Shown piece by piece: positions 40,073-48,434 of a DNA stretch of 64,000 nt. The position numbers and the translations under genes were made by a program. Every line of letters begins with the position of its first letter. The first letter of the stretch is position 1. The notes beneath the pieces were generated by a model. That model saw only the letters and a list, made by a program, of their open reading frames with translations. It made no database searches and had not been told where the DNA came from. The DNA comes from Paraburkholderia fungorum. GTDB lineage: Bacteria; Pseudomonadota; Gammaproteobacteria; Burkholderiales; Burkholderiaceae. The DNA lies in NCBI RefSeq assembly GCF_902833645.1, contig NZ_CADFGE010000001.1, forward strand, positions 186,001 through 250,000, in the 5' to 3' direction.

Positions 40073-40885
40073 ATGGCACGCCGCTCTCAGACACAACGGC
40101 TCAACATCTGGATGAACGGCTTGCCCGTCGGCTACTGGGAAAAAGCACGGGACGGCGACCGCCTGAGTTATTTCGACAAGTGGCTCGGAGACGAACAGGG
40201 GCGTCCCCTTTCCCTATCGATGCCGTTCACGCCCGGGAACCAAACGTACCGTGGCGATGTAGTCAACGCATTCTTCGACAATCTGCTATACCGATAGCGA
40301 TACGATACGCCGGCGATTGGCTCAACGGCATCGCACGGGCAGCACGAACGCATTCGACCTGCTGGTAGCGCTTGGCCGTGACTGCGTCGGCGCGATCCAA
40401 CTACTGCCGCCTGACGAGCAACCCACCGACCTTTACAACATCTCCGGAACGCCGTTATCCGAGCCGCAGATCGCGTTGCTTCTGCGCAATGCCACCTCAG
40501 CGGCGCCGCTCGGCCAATGCGACAGCGGCGCGGATTTAAGGTTATCGATTGCCGGGGCTCAGGAAAAAACGGCGCTGCTTCGCCACGACGAACAGTGGAT
40601 CTACCCGACTGGCAGCACGCCGACCACGCATATCTTCAAGCTCCCGCTCGGTCTGGTTGGGAACATGCAGGCGGACATGCGGACCTCAATCGAGAACGAA
40701 TGGCTGTGCTCGAAAATCGTAGCAGCGTACGGACTCCCCGCAGCGAACTGCGAGATCGCAACGTTCGAGAATCAGAAAGCGCTCGTAGTCGAGCGACGCG
40801 AGCTGGATCGTGCGCCTTCCGCAGGAAGACATGTGTCAGGTCACCGGAAGGCCCTCACATCTGGAGTACCAGGCCGACGGCGTCG
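40073..40885 (+). pseudogene. hipA: hipA kinase toxin remnant, two frameshifts and truncated
   Basis: The HipA amino-terminal half is readable in three frames. Frame one, 40073 to about 40290, ends Val-Asn-Ala-Phe-Phe-Asp-Asn-Leu-Leu and then a stop. Frame two, about 40295-40800, opens Asp-Ser-Asp-Thr-Ile-Arg-Arg-Arg-Leu-Ala-Gln and includes Ser-Ile-Ala-Gly-Ala-Gln-Glu-Lys-Thr-Ala-Leu-Leu. A third frame, to about 40885, carries Leu-Pro-Gln-Glu-Asp-Met-Cys-Gln. The first break is a net one-base insertion at about 40285 (CTATACCGAT), and the second is a small deletion at about 40800. The catalytic kinase lobe (His-Ala-Lys-Asn type motif) is absent, so the toxin is dead. The bases from 40886 to 41113 show nothing recognisable. 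Confidence 0.85.
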
Positions 40886-41113
40886 CTTGTCGTTTGCCAG
40901 GTTGGTCTACCGATGCCGCTACCTCGATCGACAAGCAAGCGTTCCCAATCCTGTGCCTGTACTTTTTCAAACAGATTAGGCACGTCGGTTGGGAAATCCA
41001 ACATGGACCCTCTAACGACCTTGTGCACCTGCAAGGTCACTCAGAAATTGGTTTAACGCAGACGATGCGGTCCCGCCATCGTAGCTGACTATCACTGTTG
41101 CGGCCGGTCGAGA

Positions 41114-41923
41114 CTAGCCCACCGGCATATTAATGTCGAAGTTCTTCATAAAATCATAGGGATCCTCGTAAGACGCCAACGGAGCCACCGGCAACCATTC
41201 GACGGGTACAAACGGAGACGAAAGCTGCACCCTGTATCCGTGTCGCCACGCGATTTTTGCGTAGATTACCGCGTGCGTTCCTATTAGCTTTTTAGTGAAA
41301 CCAAACGCCTGCTCCACGTTGCGAACGCGTGCTATCTTTGGCGAAGTCAGCTCCTCCAGCGCGGACTCCATGCCGCCCAGATCGCCACGTGCGAGGGCAA
41401 GATAAAAGCGATGATCGATCTCATACTTTTTCTGCGCGGTGACTGGATTGTTGAGAATTCGCAAACACCGCTCCTCCAGTAAATCCCAATCGCCCCGTAT
41501 CGCTAAGAGCGCCTGATATCCGTGAAAGTCAGCGGTTGAAATATCGTCGGCTCGACTCTCATCGAAAGGAAGCTCATAGTGCGCGAACCAATTAATCAAT
41601 GGCTCATGATCGGACAGCAACGGGCCCAACAACAAATAAGCGGGATACCAATTGCGCGGCTGCTGCTGAAAAAGTATCCGCGAAAGCTTTCCTTCCACAT
41701 AGGACCACTGCTTGAACAGACCTAGATCCCGATTAACGGACCACGCCACCAGCGAACATGCGGCAGCATGACTACGCAAGCTAAGCAAACACGAATATAC
41801 GTCGCCTGTCCCGTTCTGAACGTGCTTCAAAAACAATTCCAGGTTGTCAGACAGTACCTGCTGGTGAGCCTGCACGTGCGCAATGCCTGCCTGCAGATCC
41901 TTCGTGTTGTCAGTTTTTCCCAT
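41114..41923 (-). CDS. Imm49-like immunity protein beside a broken toxin tip
   Basis: A 269-residue soluble, helix-rich protein. The end Ala-Trp-Arg-His-Gly-Tyr followed by Ser-Pro-Phe-Val-Pro-Val-Glu-Trp-Leu-Pro resembles the Imm49 immunity family, but this is from memory and not certain. It starts 17 bases after the stop of the toxin-tip remnant, with an AGGAAA site, the spacing normal for toxin/immunity pairs. It was probably the immunity gene of that cassette and may still protect against siblings carrying the toxin. The gene looks intact. Confidence 0.72.
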   Translation of the reverse strand: MGKTDNTKDLQAGIAHVQAHQQVLSDNLELFLKHVQNGTGDVYSCLLSLRSHAAACSLVAWSVNRDLGLFKQWSYVEGKLSRILFQQQPRNWYPAYLLLGPLLSDHEPLINWFAHYELPFDESRADDISTADFHGYQALLAIRGDWDLLEERCLRILNNPVTAQKKYEIDHRFYLALARGDLGGMESALEELTSPKIARVRNVEQAFGFTKKLIGTHAVIYAKIAWRHGYRVQLSSPFVPVEWLPVAPLASYEDPYDFMKNFDINMPVG

Positions 41924-41940
41924 GATTCACTCGTTTCCTA

Positions 41941-42440
41941 CTATTGGCTAATTTTGACAGGGACCGCGATAACCTGCCCAGTTGTCCGATTCACTCCAGC
42001 AACAGCAGTTGTCAACGTCCCGTTGGCTTGCGCCTTGAGAACCGCCTGATACGCTGGCGATGCAGGGTCAAGATTACCCAGTACCGACGTCACCCAGTCC
42101 TTCGACAGCTTCCTTTAGCGAGACACGATGCGAGAGCAGCGTTATTTGCATCCGACAGGCTCTTGAACGCCGCATCGACCTGGTCACAATTCGACCCGCA
42201 ATTCTGGTCCGCGGCCGCTTTGTCGGCCTCCTGCTTCTTCGACAGATAGTTGTTTAGAGCCTCGTTCTGCGCCGCAGCGGCCGCACCTTGGACATTTTCG
42301 CCCGTCGCACCGGCAATCAGGCCGGTCACGAGCATTGACGCCGCCGTCACGATCGACTGATTGCCAGGATCAGCGCGGTCCGCGTTTGTCTGAATGCCCA
42401 ATGCATCACCGGCTAGGAGGGCGGTAACCGTTAACGATCT
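41941..42440 (-). pseudogene. CdiA-type pretoxin/toxin tip fragment, frameshifted
   Basis: Reading minus, an open frame from about 42440 carries a segment related to the pretoxin region of the large exoprotein in this window. It shares Gly-Glu-Asn-Val-Gln-Gly-Ala-Ala and Ala-Ala-Gln-Asn-Glu-Ala-Leu-Asn-Asn with its counterpart near the end of that protein. The frame stops at 42090, but coding continues in another frame from about 42112 (Leu-Ser-Lys-Asp-Trp-Val-Thr-Ser-Val-Leu-Gly-Asn-Leu) to a TAG at 41941, giving a normal-looking end. A small indel at about 42110 therefore broke it. No start codon or upstream exoprotein is left, so it is an orphan tip. Confidence 0.8.
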
Positions 42441-42443
42441 CTA

Positions 42444-42786
42444 CCTCATGCAAGACGCCATAGACCGCCCGAATCTCGCACGGTCGCGATCAGCAGCACG
42501 CGGACCCGGAGCGGACCTCTGGGATTCTCGTTAGCGGACAGTCATAGCTGCTCCGTTCGAACCGGCGAAGTTACGGCTCGCCTAAGCCCCGGCAGAAAAG
42601 TGAATTGGAAGAAACGTCGAGGCGCCGATTGCACGCGTGCCTACGGCCCACGCAGAATGACTGGCAAAGCAGCACTCTCCCGCGCGGCGAGTCGCGTACG
42701 AGCGGAGAGTGTCCTGCCGACAAGCGCGAGACTGAAAGGCTCCAGTCTTTTCCTCGCGGGGCTTAACCCATCCCCATCAGTCTCTT
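42444..42786. other. Unassigned gap in the decayed region
   Basis: No gene with family features or a ribosome-binding site is seen here on either strand. It separates the orphan tip fragment from a small membrane protein gene. The open frames present have shadow-like composition. Confidence 0.45.
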
Positions 42787-43134
42787 TCACAGCATGAAAA
42801 TCCAGCCCAGTGGCCGGTTGAGGATGAAAACATGCCGCAAGAGCTGCTGTTGGACCATCTTGCAGCCTTCGATAAATGGAAGATCGTTGTGGTCTTGAAG
42901 TTTCGCTTGCCTCTCCACGCTGTGCAGCCATTCCTCGCTCCCCGGATCGGGGCCGTGTCCTTCCCCATCCGAAATGTCGAAATAACGGTCACTAACGTAG
43001 GCGATCCACTCACGGCTCCCGGGCGGCACGCTTGGCGCGCGAGGTATATCGGTCGATATGAAAAGCCACGCCGCTGTAAGAACCAAAAGGCAGCCCCCGA
43101 CGGCGCGCATCATGTGCTTGATCGCTATTTTCAT
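42787..43134 (-). CDS. Small membrane-anchored protein, unknown
   Basis: A 115-residue protein with one membrane segment or uncleaved signal at about residues 8-27 (Ala-Val-Gly-Gly-Cys-Leu-Leu-Val-Leu-Thr-Ala-Ala-Trp). A charged exported part follows with Ser-Arg-Glu-Trp-Ile-Ala-Tyr-Val-Ser-Asp-Arg-Tyr. I know no family for it. Its place between toxin-cassette remnants makes a membrane immunity protein possible. The ribosome-binding site is weak. Confidence 0.55.
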   Translation of the reverse strand: MKIAIKHMMRAVGGCLLVLTAAWLFISTDIPRAPSVPPGSREWIAYVSDRYFDISDGEGHGPDPGSEEWLHSVERQAKLQDHNDLPFIEGCKMVQQQLLRHVFILNRPLGWIFML

Positions 43135-43245
43135 GTATGGTCGTCTTTAGTTTCACTCGTTAGCGCCCTGAGTATCGGCTGGAGACCGTATCTAATAGCC
43201 AACCACGCGGAAAAAACGAGAATCGAAAATCTTCGGGCGTCGTTG

Positions 43246-43746
43246 TCATTGGCCTACGGGGTGAATGCGGGTCAACTTGTGACCTGAGAATGCAAACCAC
43301 TGGCCGTTTGCACTCAGCTCAACGGAATTATTGGTCCAGCGAACGTCGTCGACATCGAGCCTGTCACTGATGGGCAACGCGGTAGCTGGCTTCTTTTGGA
43401 AGTCGTACAGGATGACCGACGGTGCGTCTGAAAAACCATTAATAAAGTCTTCAATGACGACGCGCGAGGCGGGTTTGCCTTCCGCAGGCGAATCGGTATA
43501 GTAAATGAAGCGGAGACCGTAAAGCTGGTCGAACGGCGAACCGTTCAAAGTCGCTCTGAAGTTCGCGCCGTCCGGCGCAGGGCGCGCAAGCTTGACGATC
43601 TGCAAAGGCCCCGAGACGGTCAAAATATCATTTTTGTTCGCGCCGTCAAATTGCGCCCAGGCATTAGCGCTGCAAAGCGCGAATGCCACTCCGATCCATC
43701 GATTTTTAACCAAAATTTGTGTTCCGGAAAAGGGTTGCAAGTTCAT
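43246..43746 (-). CDS. Putative exported protein, unknown
   Basis: About 166 residues from the ATG at 43746. An alternative TTG at 43713 has a GGA-rich site and starts directly at a signal peptide (Lys-Asn-Arg-Trp-Ile-Gly-Val-Ala-Phe-Ala-Leu, cleavage after Ala-Trp-Ala-Gln). The mature part has beta-like strands such as Leu-Arg-Phe-Ile-Tyr-Tyr-Thr-Asp and no motif I know. A longer open frame upstream has unlikely composition. It may be a periplasmic immunity or accessory protein of the decayed cassette region. Confidence 0.55.
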   Translation of the reverse strand: MNLQPFSGTQILVKNRWIGVAFALCSANAWAQFDGANKNDILTVSGPLQIVKLARPAPDGANFRATLNGSPFDQLYGLRFIYYTDSPAEGKPASRVVIEDFINGFSDAPSVILYDFQKKPATALPISDRLDVDDVRWTNNSVELSANGQWFAFSGHKLTRIHPVGQ

Positions 43747-44000
43747 CGCGAAAATGGCCATGCAGCGATTGTAGATTTGAAGACCGTTGCTGACAGCTAA
43801 TCCAAGATTAAGTTCACCGAGGCACGCATCACCGGTCCGGAACGCGTAAGACCGGCTCGTCTGTCCTTCGCATGAGCCGTAATCGATGTCATCAACGTTG
43901 GCAAGATCAAGCATCGTCGGCAAATTTGCCCCGCTTTTATAATCTCGATCGCTTGAGGTGCGTGAATCGTCACCAATTCAGGTGGTGGTGTCGAATGTCT

Positions 44001-44025
44001 CGTCCTGGCCGAATTAGCCAGGACG
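44001..44025. other. Perfect 9-bp hairpin in a non-coding gap
   Basis: CGTCCTGGC (44001-44009) pairs exactly with GCCAGGACG (44017-44025), with a seven-base loop and no T run. The surrounding gap 43747-44188 shows no convincing gene. Confidence 0.4.
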
Positions 44026-44188
44026 ATCGCCACATGGGACGTGGAACGACCACAGTGGACTGGACGAACCAGTGCGAACGCATTACGCACCTAAATGTCC
44101 GTCGTCTGACGCAGAGGCCGCGACAAAACGGGGGCCGTGAAAAGCGCCAGGCAGTCAGATCAATAATCACCAGTAGAGCAAAAGACCA

Positions 44189-44315
44189 ATGCAACACTCA
44201 CGCGTCGCGATAGCACTGTCGGCATGGCTGACACTGACAGCTTTCGGCGCTTCGGCGCAAACTGCCTGCCGCCTGTTCGCTCGACGTCACCACTACCGTG
44301 CGGATATCCCGCTGC
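44189..44315 (+). pseudogene. Signal-peptide-bearing gene fragment, frame-broken
   Basis: A plus-strand start Met-Gln-His-Ser-Arg-Val-Ala-Ile-Ala-Leu-Ser-Ala-Trp leads into a good signal peptide with a cleavage site after Ala-Ser-Ala. A plausible continuation (Cys-Ser-Leu-Asp-Val-Thr-Thr-Thr-Val) is in the next frame. The sequence then runs straight into the end of the minus-strand lipoprotein gene. It looks like a truncated, frameshifted remnant of a secreted protein, but the evidence is thin. Confidence 0.35.
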
Positions 44316-44903
44316 TCAGGTGCCACACAGGTGTACCTTGTTCATCGTCACCGGCACCCGCACGATGTTGCCGTCGGATACTTGCAGTTCCTCGACCAGA
44401 AGGTGCATTGGCATCCCGGGGGCAACCACGACCTTTAGTTCATAGTCTTTGCCTGTCTCAGGCACGAACTCTCCGATTCCGTTTCCACGGTAGGTCACGA
44501 ATTGGTCGCCGCCAAACCAGCTAACCCCAAAATCGAGAGGCTTTCCAGCCTTCACCAGAATCTCCTCGTACGAGTTCTTTGGAACACCGTCCAGGTCATT
44601 CGGCATGCCCAATTTCGACGTGGAAATGAGACTGAGGTCAATCAAAGTGTGCTCGCCTTTGTTGATAGTTGTAAGCGACCTGACTGCCCGGTCTGAGTAC
44701 GCATAACATTTTGAAGGAGCAAACTGGACGACGCTTAACGCTCCGTCTCCCGCGAAGCGGATTCTGAGTCGCGCGGTAGTGTCGCCCGGCTGGAGGTTGA
44801 TATCAGTCGTCAGCAAATGTGGTACACAGGCCGTCAGCAGCGATGCCACGATAATGTTCGACAAGACGAGCCGGAAAACGGCAGACGTTTTTTGTAGGTT
44901 CAT
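44316..44903 (-). CDS. Lipoprotein of unknown function (second of an overlapping pair)
   Basis: A 195-residue lipoprotein (signal peptide ending Leu-Leu-Thr-Ala-Cys near C26) with a beta-rich body. Its start overlaps the stop of the gene before it by four bases, so the two are coupled. I recognise no family. In the decaying toxin-cassette region it could be an envelope immunity protein, but there is no direct evidence. Confidence 0.65.
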   Translation of the reverse strand: MNLQKTSAVFRLVLSNIIVASLLTACVPHLLTTDINLQPGDTTARLRIRFAGDGALSVVQFAPSKCYAYSDRAVRSLTTINKGEHTLIDLSLISTSKLGMPNDLDGVPKNSYEEILVKAGKPLDFGVSWFGGDQFVTYRGNGIGEFVPETGKDYELKVVVAPGMPMHLLVEELQVSDGNIVRVPVTMNKVHLCGT

Positions 44904-45475
44904 TTCAACAGGATGGATATCTTGCCTTCGTAGGCGTTGGGAAGTCCGTACATTGAGCCATTCTCGGAATACGCCACGAGTCGGTCAGTATTTGCGGAAG
45001 ATGCGCCGAAAATGACAACGTAGGTTGCGTTCGCTGGAACATCTGCTGTTGCTTGGTAATACTCCCCTTGCAGGTACTTTGCTGCCCGTTTCATTGGTTC
45101 AAGCTTACTGGTTCCTGCCTCTTGAAACCCCGCGTCGAGGAACAAGGCCCTCGGACGAAACACCGTGGCCATCGGTAGCCAACCCGAACTCACGTACGTT
45201 TCAACCGTCATCGACTTAACCTTGACATCAGGCAACTTGTAAGCGACAAATGTTGAGCGCCCTTCGGGAAAATCGAATGTAGGACTGCGTCCGGTACTGA
45301 TTGAAATGCCGCTCACCTGGGTCGAGTTCATTTGTTCGAAATGGACCTGTCGCCAGGAGCCGCAGCAATCTGCTGGCGCCGGTGGCTCGAATGCTATCGG
45401 TGGTCGGGACGCGCATCCTGCAAACGCGAGCAGCGCGACCGCGCATATGGTTTTTTTCAACGTTACATTTCCCAC
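44900..45475 (-). CDS. Lipoprotein, possibly MalM-like (first of an overlapping pair)
   Basis: A 191-residue lipoprotein (signal peptide ending Phe-Ala-Gly-Cys near C21). The mature part has Phe-Asp-Phe-Pro-Glu-Gly-Arg-Ser, a later Phe-Leu-Asp-Ala-Gly-Phe and a strand Tyr-Val-Val-Ile-Phe-Gly. This layout recalls the MalM periplasmic family, but only loosely. It is coupled to the following lipoprotein gene by an ATGA overlap. No transporter genes lie nearby, so a maltose role is unlikely. Confidence 0.6.
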   Translation of the reverse strand: MGNVTLKKTICAVALLAFAGCASRPPIAFEPPAPADCCGSWRQVHFEQMNSTQVSGISISTGRSPTFDFPEGRSTFVAYKLPDVKVKSMTVETYVSSGWLPMATVFRPRALFLDAGFQEAGTSKLEPMKRAAKYLQGEYYQATADVPANATYVVIFGASSANTDRLVAYSENGSMYGLPNAYEGKISILLK

Positions 45476-46488
45476 TATTGGATGGAGTCTCGCTCATTCG
45501 ACACTGGCAATAACGGCACAAATCGCGACGGACTTGAATCGAGCATGACATTCCACTGACGTACGGATGTTGACTGTATTCCCGCTGTCGAGATTTCACG
45601 ACGGTCTGCTGACGCCAACGAAGTGGTAGCTTAAGGAGCCTGGTTCGTCGATGCTGGTCGGCGTTAGACAGCATCCAAATCTGCCGCGTCGGCGGCCTAG
45701 CAAGAATCCGCACAAAACCCGGGCAGCACCGCACGCGCCGCAGCATACTCACAGCCATTTGAACTAGGGCAGGCGTCGAATAACCCATAACGGTTGCCTA
45801 GCAGAAGGAAAGAGCACCGATAGACGTTGATGCAAGACAGTATCTTGAAGTACAACTTCAGTTCGCCACTGCCATGGGAAGCAACGCGGCAAGATTGCGT
45901 CGAGAAGCCGACGATATCTTCGAAAGAATCGTCGGTCGGGACTGGTGACATCCTGCATAGCAACCAGATCTACTCAACTTGTACACGAATACGATCGCTG
46001 AGTGATATGGGCAAGGACGAAAGAATGGCGATACTGGTTAGCCAAGAAGACTGCAGCTGTTTTGCGCAGAGGCGAGCGGGACGCTTCGTCACACAGTTAG
46101 CTACCTGAATGCCCGGCTGTTTTCGGATTATGACAATAACGAAATCCGCAAGATTACACCCATCCCGTAAGAGGATGCACCCCGCGCAAAGCCTCGCAGT
46201 TGGCCCGCGCCGGCCTGTATGTGCCGGACATGAGTGGTACGAATGCGGCCCAGATGCGGGGCGACGTGTAATCAACGCGACGTGGACAGCCGACTCGTAC
46301 ACGGGTTGAGTGTGAAATTTGAGCGGACCGGTCAAATGGCCGCTTTCGGAACGCGATGGCCACCGGAATGTCTGCCCGATGCTTCTAGCGACTGGCGCTT
46401 CCTGGCCGAACCCGGTCCTCTGGCCAACGCAGGCGATCGTCGCCCGCACGTCGTGGCCGAACTTCCGTAGCCGGTCCGTCCCGGTAAG
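45476..46488. other. About 1 kb without a convincing gene
   Basis: Short open frames on both strands (for example 45697-45963 minus and 45827-46108 plus) have no ribosome-binding site, no known motif and uneven composition. The stretch is probably debris between the lipoprotein pair and the transposase remnant. Confidence 0.5.
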
Positions 46489-46908
46489 TCACACTTCCCG
46501 GAAGCGGACCCTCAGAGGCGGTAGCGGGAGCCCGTGGCGACCTCCATTTAAATGGATGCGCAGGGAATATGCGCCTCTCAGTAAGATCGAGCGCAGTCGG
46601 CCTTGCGCCTTACTCCGGGCGGGATGTCGCTCGGGCAGTGACACGCCGTACTGCTGTCCATGATCGCCTCCGACATTGGTCACCTCGTGTTCGACGATCA
46701 GGTGGTGCTTCATGTCCACGGCGGCCTGTACGTTGTAGCCTACTGTTCCGGCTCTTTTGCCGCCGCTGTTCATGGAACGGGAATCGGGATCTGTAAGGGA
46801 TAGCTGTTTGTCCGGTTGCCTCTTCAATTGCTCGCGGATCTGCTTGAGTTCACGCATCTGCTGGCGCAGGAGGGCGATCTTCTCGTACAGGCGCACCGCG
46901 GACTGCAA
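46489..46908 (-). pseudogene. IS1182-type transposase remnant
   Basis: A 139-codon piece with the middle of an IS1182-family DDE transposase: Asp-Pro-Asp-Ser-Arg-Ser-Met-Asn-Ser-Gly-Gly-Lys-Arg, Gly-Tyr-Asn-Val-Gln-Ala-Ala-Val-Asp, and Lys-His-His-Leu-Ile-Val-Glu-His-Glu-Val-Thr-Asn. A second short match, Ser-Leu-Pro-Glu-Arg-His-Pro-Ala-Arg-Ser-Lys-Ala, follows directly, so an internal deletion is present. The rest of the element and its terminal repeats are not recognisable. It is non-functional and marks an old insertion. Confidence 0.8.
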
Positions 46909-46916
46909 AGGCTGCG

Positions 46917-47084
46917 ATGGAGCGTGCTATGCGGCAAACCTGCCCCAACGTCGACTCATCACTGCTCGATAACTTGTTTAACGGTAACGAAGCCGTCGAG
47001 CAGTACGCGGACAGTATCGAGGAGAACTTTACCGGCAAACTCTCGATGGTCAAAACGGACAACGGTTGGCGAGAGGATCGCTGA
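46917..47084 (+). pseudogene. Tail of an unknown plus-strand gene with strong terminators behind it
   Basis: A 55-codon frame (ATG at 46917, TGA at 47082-47084) with good coding character: Ser-Ser-Leu-Leu-Asp-Asn-Leu-Phe-Asn-Gly-Asn-Glu, then Glu-Gln-Tyr-Ala-Asp-Ser-Ile-Glu-Glu-Asn-Phe, ending Thr-Asp-Asn-Gly-Trp-Arg-Glu-Asp-Arg. No ribosome-binding site precedes it, and it abuts the transposase remnant at 46908. The front of the gene was probably removed by the insertion. Two hairpins, the second with a T run, follow within 30 bases. The family is unknown. Confidence 0.55.
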
Positions 47085-47111
47085 CCAACGCCAGATGGCG
47101 ATGTGAAAACG

Positions 47112-47166
47112 GCGCTGACGCCTTGTCAGCGCGTGAGGCTCCGGAACTCACAGAGCCTCTTTTTTT
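47112..47166 (+). terminator. Tandem hairpins, second one an intrinsic terminator
   Basis: GCGCTGAC/GTCAGCGC forms a first stem at about 47112-47132. GAGGCTC (47135-47141) pairs with GAGCCTC (47153-47159), followed by seven T bases (47160-47166). It terminates the truncated gene tail that ends at 47084. Confidence 0.88.
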
Positions 47167-47654
47167 GTAGAAACCTGAACGGCAGACACCGACGGCTATT
47201 TTGGCGTTCCGCTCTCGCTCGAGCGCTTGGACGGGGACAAGTGCGAGATCCGAATCAACCCAGCTCTGTAAGAGTCTTTCTTGATGACACAGTTCGTTCG
47301 GCTCTGCAAGCGCACCATAGGACTACGTTTCGAATCGCGGTGCGATTTGTAAACGTACCCGGCGTGCCTCCGCTTCTCGCCCATTTCCACTGCCCCGGTT
47401 GCCATGGCGAACGCGATAGCATTCATCGCGAGCCCCGCACCTCACCGGGCCTTTTTCGCACCCGTGTCAGACAATGGCAGACACGCCAGACTCCTTTACC
47501 CGCAGGGGTTTCGGCTAATTCGAGGTCGCATGGCCCACATCGCAAAAAAACTTTGTCTGACGCATTTTCCGGCGCACAATCATTGGCTTACCGATGGTTT
47601 TGATCTCGCACGGCAGCGTGCGTCATGTGTGTAGCTTAAACAGGGGAGGTTTTG
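47167..47654. other. Gap of about 490 bases, nothing recognised
   Basis: This stretch lies between the terminator and a small plus-strand gene. It should contain that gene's promoter, but no clear -35/-10 pair is visible and the open frames look like noise. Confidence 0.45.
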
Positions 47655-47870
47655 ATGTTGAACCGTAACGAACAATCCGCAATTAACCCGGCCGGCGACG
47701 GCTCGGCACCGCGCGGCAATTCGGGTATTTCCACGGCACCGCCGCCCGTCACGCAGCAGGACACAATGCGGGATTCAGCCACCGAGTGGATACAGAGCGC
47801 GATGCAGACTTCGAAGCAAATGCACTGCAACGAGGACTTCCGCAGGGAAGTCGCAAAGAGGCTTTTCTAG
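47655..47870 (+). CDS. Small protein of unknown function with a strong ribosome-binding site
   Basis: A 71-residue protein. AGGGGAGG sits five bases before the ATG, one of the best ribosome-binding sites in the region. The first half is Gly/Ser/Pro-rich, and the second half is a charged helix with one Cys (Met-His-Cys-Asn-Glu-Asp-Phe-Arg-Arg-Glu-Val). No family recognised. An overlapping frame (47786-48004) continues to a hairpin, so a frameshifted longer protein is possible. It may be a real orphan gene or a remnant. Confidence 0.45.
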   Translation: MLNRNEQSAINPAGDGSAPRGNSGISTAPPPVTQQDTMRDSATEWIQSAMQTSKQMHCNEDFRREVAKRLF

Positions 47871-47951
47871 CCCTCCGTTACCGCACACACGACCACCATG
47901 AATTGCACAAACCGGACGACAGCGCCGCGATGCTCGCCGACGCCATAAAGC

Positions 47952-47979
47952 ACGAACCCGGCGCTTGGCCGGGGTTCGT
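47952..47979. other. Hairpin after the small gene
   Basis: ACGAACCC (47952-47959) pairs with GGGTTCGT (47972-47979) around a GC-rich loop. It lacks a T run on the plus strand. It lies between the small plus-strand gene and the end of the orphan immunity gene, so it may act as a weak bidirectional terminator. Confidence 0.4.
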
Positions 47980-48042
47980 CTCACTGCTGCTGTCCGGGCA
48001 ATAACCCGAGTGCCTATCCTTCGCTGTCCGTGCGCAGAATGC

Positions 48043-48423
48043 TCAAAGTGAGAAGGTCACACAGCGATTCTTCGCTACCGCGTCAACAAGGAAGTCGCGA
48101 AACCGTGCGAGCTCTGACAGCAACAACTCTCTCGGTACACTCGTTGTCAGGGGCTCGTGTTCGGATGCCCAACGATATACGAATTCAACATTACATGCAT
48201 CCAGTTCCCGCAAAGCACGAATTCTCCCGTCTAAAGCCTCAACAACTGCATTCACCACCGTCACGTCAGCCTCGTCCTCTTCAAACTGATCGAACATAGT
48301 GCCGTGTTTGGCGTTGAAGTCAGACCAGAATTTCGACGAGAACAACCACTCCGATAGTGGGCCTGACAAGCGTAGCTGCGCCGCCCCTTCGTCCATCGAC
48401 ACCAGAGATTCCTGCATCCGCAT
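48043..48423 (-). CDS. Presumed immunity protein of the orphan toxin cassette
   Basis: A 126-residue acidic, soluble protein with no known motif (Phe-Glu-Glu-Asp-Glu-Ala-Asp in the middle). Its start lies 11 bases after the orphan toxin's stop, with an AAGGGG site, the standard toxin-then-immunity layout. The pairing is inferred from position. The gene looks intact. Confidence 0.7.
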   Translation of the reverse strand: MRMQESLVSMDEGAAQLRLSGPLSEWLFSSKFWSDFNAKHGTMFDQFEEDEADVTVVNAVVEALDGRIRALRELDACNVEFVYRWASEHEPLTTSVPRELLLSELARFRDFLVDAVAKNRCVTFSL

Positions 48424-48434
48424 GGCATAACCCC

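Noticed and set aside
40886..41113. Possible continuation of hipA
   Set aside because: After about 40885 the reading frame no longer resembles HipA in any frame, and no other family is recognised.
45827..46108. 93-codon plus-strand frame in the 1-kb gap
   Set aside because: No ribosome-binding site or family signal, and a competing frame on the other strand is equally weak.
47103..47603. 166-codon plus-strand frame across the terminator
   Set aside because: It starts inside the hairpins of a strong terminator and has no coding character.
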